A DNA stretch of 64,000 nucleotides from Salinimicrobium nanhaiense (GTDB lineage Bacteria > Bacteroidota > Bacteroidia > Flavobacteriales > Flavobacteriaceae). The translations under genes and the position numbers were made by a program. Position 1 is the stretch's first letter, and each line of letters begins with the position of its first letter. The stretch is from the NCBI GenBank assembly GCA_012038135.1, contig JAAVJQ010000014.1:1-64000 (forward strand), written 5' to 3'. The notes beneath the pieces are model-generated. The model worked only from the letters and a program-made list of their open reading frames with translations. It did no database searches and was not told where the DNA came from. This document shows positions 61,480 to 64,000 of this stretch, in pieces.

Positions 61480-64000
61480 TTACTTAGAATCTTCGGAATT
61501 GGTTTCCTTTTTGGTTTTTTCAACCTTAATGGTCAATTCCTTCTTCTCTTCATCAAGATCCATGTAAACCTTATCTCCTTCAGAAATATGGGAGGTAATG
61601 ATCTCTTCGGCCAATGCATCTTCAATGTATTTTTGAATAGCACGGTTCAATGGTCTTGCTCCATACTGCTTATCGAAACCTTTTTCGGCAATATAATCCT
61701 TGGCTTTTGGACTTAATTCAAGATCGTATCCAAGAGCTCCGATTCTTCCGAAAAGTTTTTCCAATTCAATGTCAATGATCTTATGGATATCTTCCTGTTC
61801 AAGAGGATTAAAGATCACAACATCATCCACCCTGTTAAGGAATTCGGGAGCAAAGGCTTTTTTCAAGGCACTTTCGATCACACTTCGGGCGTTCTCGTCC
61901 ACCTGGGATTTCTTGGCTGCAGTACCGAAACCAACACCCTGACCAAAATCTTTCAGTTTTCGGGCTCCAATATTGGAAGTCATGATGATGATGGTATTTC
62001 TAAAGTCGATCTTACGACCTAAACTGTCGGTTAAATATCCGTCATCCAGTACCTGTAGCAACATGTTGAAAACATCGGGGTGAGCTTTTTCCACCTCGTC
62101 CAACAAAATCACAGCGTAAGGCTTACGACGAACTTTTTCTGTAAGCTGACCACCTTCTTCATAACCTACATATCCCGGAGGTGCACCGATCAATCTACTC
62201 ACCGCAAATTTCTCCATGTACTCACTCATGTCGATACGGATCAAAGCATCCTCATTGTCAAACAGCTCTCGGGAAAGGATCTTTGCCAACTGAGTCTTAC
62301 CAACCCCGGTTTGACCTAAGAAAATAAAGGAACCAATTGGTTTGTTTGGATCTTTAAGTCCGGCGCGGTTACGCTGAATGGCTTTTACTACTTTACCAAC
62401 AGCTTCGTCCTGTCCAATGACTTTTCCTTTGATCAATTCAGGCAACTGATAAAGCTTGTTGATCTCTGTTTGGGCGATCCTGTTGACAGGAACCCCGGTC
62501 ATCATAGAAACAACATCAGCCACATTATCTTCGGTCACTGTTTCGCGGTGCATTTTAGATTCTTCTTCCCACTTGGCCTGGGCTTTTGCAAGATCTTTCT
62601 CTATATTCTTTTCATCGTCACGCAGTTTGGCAGCTTCTTCATACTTCTGTTTTTTAACAACAGTATTTTTTAGCTCTCTCACTTCTTCCAGTTTACGTTC
62701 CAGTTCCAGGATTTGTTTTGGCACATCTATATTCGTGATGTGAACACGGGATCCGGCTTCATCAAGGGCATCAATAGCCTTATCGGGAAGAAATCTGTCT
62801 GTCATGTATCTGCTGGTAAGCTTCACACATGCCTGAATAGCTTCATCTGTATAAGTGACGTTGTGGTGTTCTTCGTATTTGTCTTTAATATTGTTCAGGA
62901 TCTCGATAGTCTCCTCAATAGTAGTGGGCTCTACAATTACCTTTTGGAAACGTCTTTCAAGCGCACCGTCTTTCTCGATATACTGCCTGTACTCGTCCAG
63001 AGTGGTAGCACCAATACATTGGATTTCTCCTCTTGCAAGGGCCGGCTTAAACATGTTGCTGGCATCGAGACTTCCCGTCGCGCCACCGGCACCAACGATC
63101 GTATGGATCTCATCAATGAAAAGAATGATGTCGTCATTCTTCTCCAACTCGTTCATCACGGCTTTCATGCGCTCCTCGAATTGTCCACGGTACTTCGTTC
63201 CTGCCACTAAACTGGCAAGGTCAAGAGTCACAACACGTTTATCAAAAAGTATTCTTGATACTTTCCTTTTTACAATACGTAGTGCAAGACCTTCGGCGAT
63301 TGCCGATTTACCAACTCCCGGTTCTCCAATGAGTAGCGGGTTGTTCTTTTTTCTTCGGCTCAAGATCTGGGATACGCGCTCGATCTCTTTCTCCCTGCCT
63401 ACAACAGGATCTAATTTATCCAGCTCTGCCAGGGCAGTTAGATCTCTTCCGAAGTTATCAAGAACAGGAGTTTTCGATTTCTTAGTAGTTTTCCCTGAAG
63501 TTCCGGCAAAAGGATTGCTTTTTCCGGCATCATCTGCAGTCGCATCTTCGTCAGAAAATGATTCCGAAGTAGGGGAGTCGATATAATCGTCTTCGTTGGT
63601 GATCATATATTTAAATTGGTCTTTAACTCCGTCATAGTCAACTTTAAGCTTATTAAGAAGCTTTGTTGTAGGGTCATTTTCATTTCTTAATATGCACAAC
63701 AGCAGGTGAGCAGTATTAATGGAAGTGCTTTGGAAAAGCTTGGCTTCCAAAAATGTTGTTTTGAGGGCTCTTTCTGCTTGTCGTGTGAGGTGAAGATTTC
63801 TCTTCTCGTTAGATTCTACTGCCGCGTTAGGATTTGCGGGGCTAAGGATCTCGACTTTTCTTCTCAAATGAGTCAGGTCTACATCAAGGGCGTTCAATAT
63901 ATTGATGGCCTTACCATCACCGTCCCTAAGCAGGCCCAGCATCAAATGTTCTGTACCTATAAAGTCGTGACCAAGCCGCAGGGCTTCTTCTTTACTGTAG
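61480..64000 (-). CDS. clpC: ATP-dependent Clp protease ATP-binding subunit ClpC (5' end beyond the window)
   Basis: The visible 840 or so residues cover most of ClpC. Present are the Clp N-repeat region (up to about 150), AAA1 with Walker A GEPGVGKSAIAEG, the UVR-containing middle domain (KLEEVRELKNTVVKKQKYEE), AAA2 with Walker A GQTGVGKTQLAKIL, and PPGYVGYEEGGQLTEKVRR. The reading frame is open through 64000 with the conserved YSKEEALRLGHDFIGTEHL at the edge, so the start lies right of the window. ClpC unfolds substrates for ClpP. Confidence 0.95.
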   Translation of the reverse strand, partial: YSKEEALRLGHDFIGTEHLMLGLLRDGDGKAINILNALDVDLTHLRRKVEILSPANPNAAVESNEKRNLHLTRQAERALKTTFLEAKLFQSTSINTAHLLLCILRNENDPTTKLLNKLKVDYDGVKDQFKYMITNEDDYIDSPTSESFSDEDATADDAGKSNPFAGTSGKTTKKSKTPVLDNFGRDLTALAELDKLDPVVGREKEIERVSQILSRRKKNNPLLIGEPGVGKSAIAEGLALRIVKRKVSRILFDKRVVTLDLASLVAGTKYRGQFEERMKAVMNELEKNDDIILFIDEIHTIVGAGGATGSLDASNMFKPALARGEIQCIGATTLDEYRQYIEKDGALERRFQKVIVEPTTIEETIEILNNIKDKYEEHHNVTYTDEAIQACVKLTSRYMTDRFLPDKAIDALDEAGSRVHITNIDVPKQILELERKLEEVRELKNTVVKKQKYEEAAKLRDDEKNIEKDLAKAQAKWEEESKMHRETVTEDNVADVVSMMTGVPVNRIAQTEINKLYQLPELIKGKVIGQDEAVGKVVKAIQRNRAGLKDPNKPIGSFIFLGQTGVGKTQLAKILSRELFDNEDALIRIDMSEYMEKFAVSRLIGAPPGYVGYEEGGQLTEKVRRKPYAVILLDEVEKAHPDVFNMLLQVLDDGYLTDSLGRKIDFRNTIIIMTSNIGARKLKDFGQGVGFGTAAKKSQVDENARSVIESALKKAFAPEFLNRVDDVVIFNPLEQEDIHKIIDIELEKLFGRIGALGYDLELSPKAKDYIAEKGFDKQYGARPLNRAIQKYIEDALAEEIITSHISEGDKVYMDLDEEKKELTIKVEKTKKETNSEDSK

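Overview
The window is chromosomal DNA from a member of the Flavobacteriaceae (Bacteroidota), probably a marine genus close to Gramella/Christiangramia or Salinimicrobium. The genus is an inference and was not tested. The evidence is: the T9SS regulator PorX and a protein with a T9SS sorting tail; a fused lpxC-fabZ gene; a fused hisB and hisIE; 6S RNA between zapA and rny; TAnnTTTG -7 boxes close to start codons; and almost no Shine-Dalgarno sequences.

Layout. 1-160 is the 3' end of an rRNA operon (5S plus terminator). 160-694 is a gene-free stretch with three copies of a palindromic repeat. 695-7708 holds a methyltransferase/ZIP/DUF4268 operon, an RlmL-type rRNA methyltransferase, a DUF6048-DUF6452-rlmD set and rocD. 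7709-13150 holds a small operon with a T9SS-secreted protein, a Smr-domain gene and a thrombospondin-type-3-repeat lipoprotein, separated by large palindromic repeat elements. 13238-21187 holds a cysteine desulfurase, a TonB receptor/M23 peptidase pair, and the block zapB-like - zapA - 6S RNA - rny. 21306-25302 holds a small membrane protein, a second composite repeat locus and NAD salvage (pncB-pncA). 25408-32101 holds a DUF4834-YfhO-glycosyltransferase-flippase operon and an Arg-rich repeat protein. 32398-39183 holds uvrA, an ECF sigma factor with an adjacent 45-aa gene, nth, bcp and ald. 39184-39856 holds a small secreted-peptide gene overlapping a membrane-protein gene. 40139-48630 holds tsaE and porX, then an HD hydrolase, lpxD, lpxC-fabZ, lpxA, efp, a second lpxD and an NTF2-like gene. 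48699-53375 holds sucD, fabG, a VWA membrane protein and a prohibitin. 53432-61428 is a complete histidine operon (leader peptide, G, D, C, B, H, four-helix-bundle insert, A, F, IE). 61480-64000 is clpC, cut by the window end.

How the parts work together. The his operon appears to be controlled by transcription attenuation: an 18-codon leader ORF with HHHHSH precedes a strong terminator hairpin. HisG/D/C/B/H/A/F/IE form the whole pathway. The lpx block makes lipid A precursors. rlmD, the RlmL-type enzyme, efp, rny, 6S RNA, tsaE and clpC are housekeeping functions.

The less explained material is intergenic. Composite hairpin elements (here called A and B) occur at three loci, and many 'dialects' of short-word microrepeats begin at, or contain, the stop codons of genes. 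One four-helix-bundle gene is bracketed by inverted microrepeats inside the his operon. No phage, CRISPR array, transposase or tRNA gene was seen.
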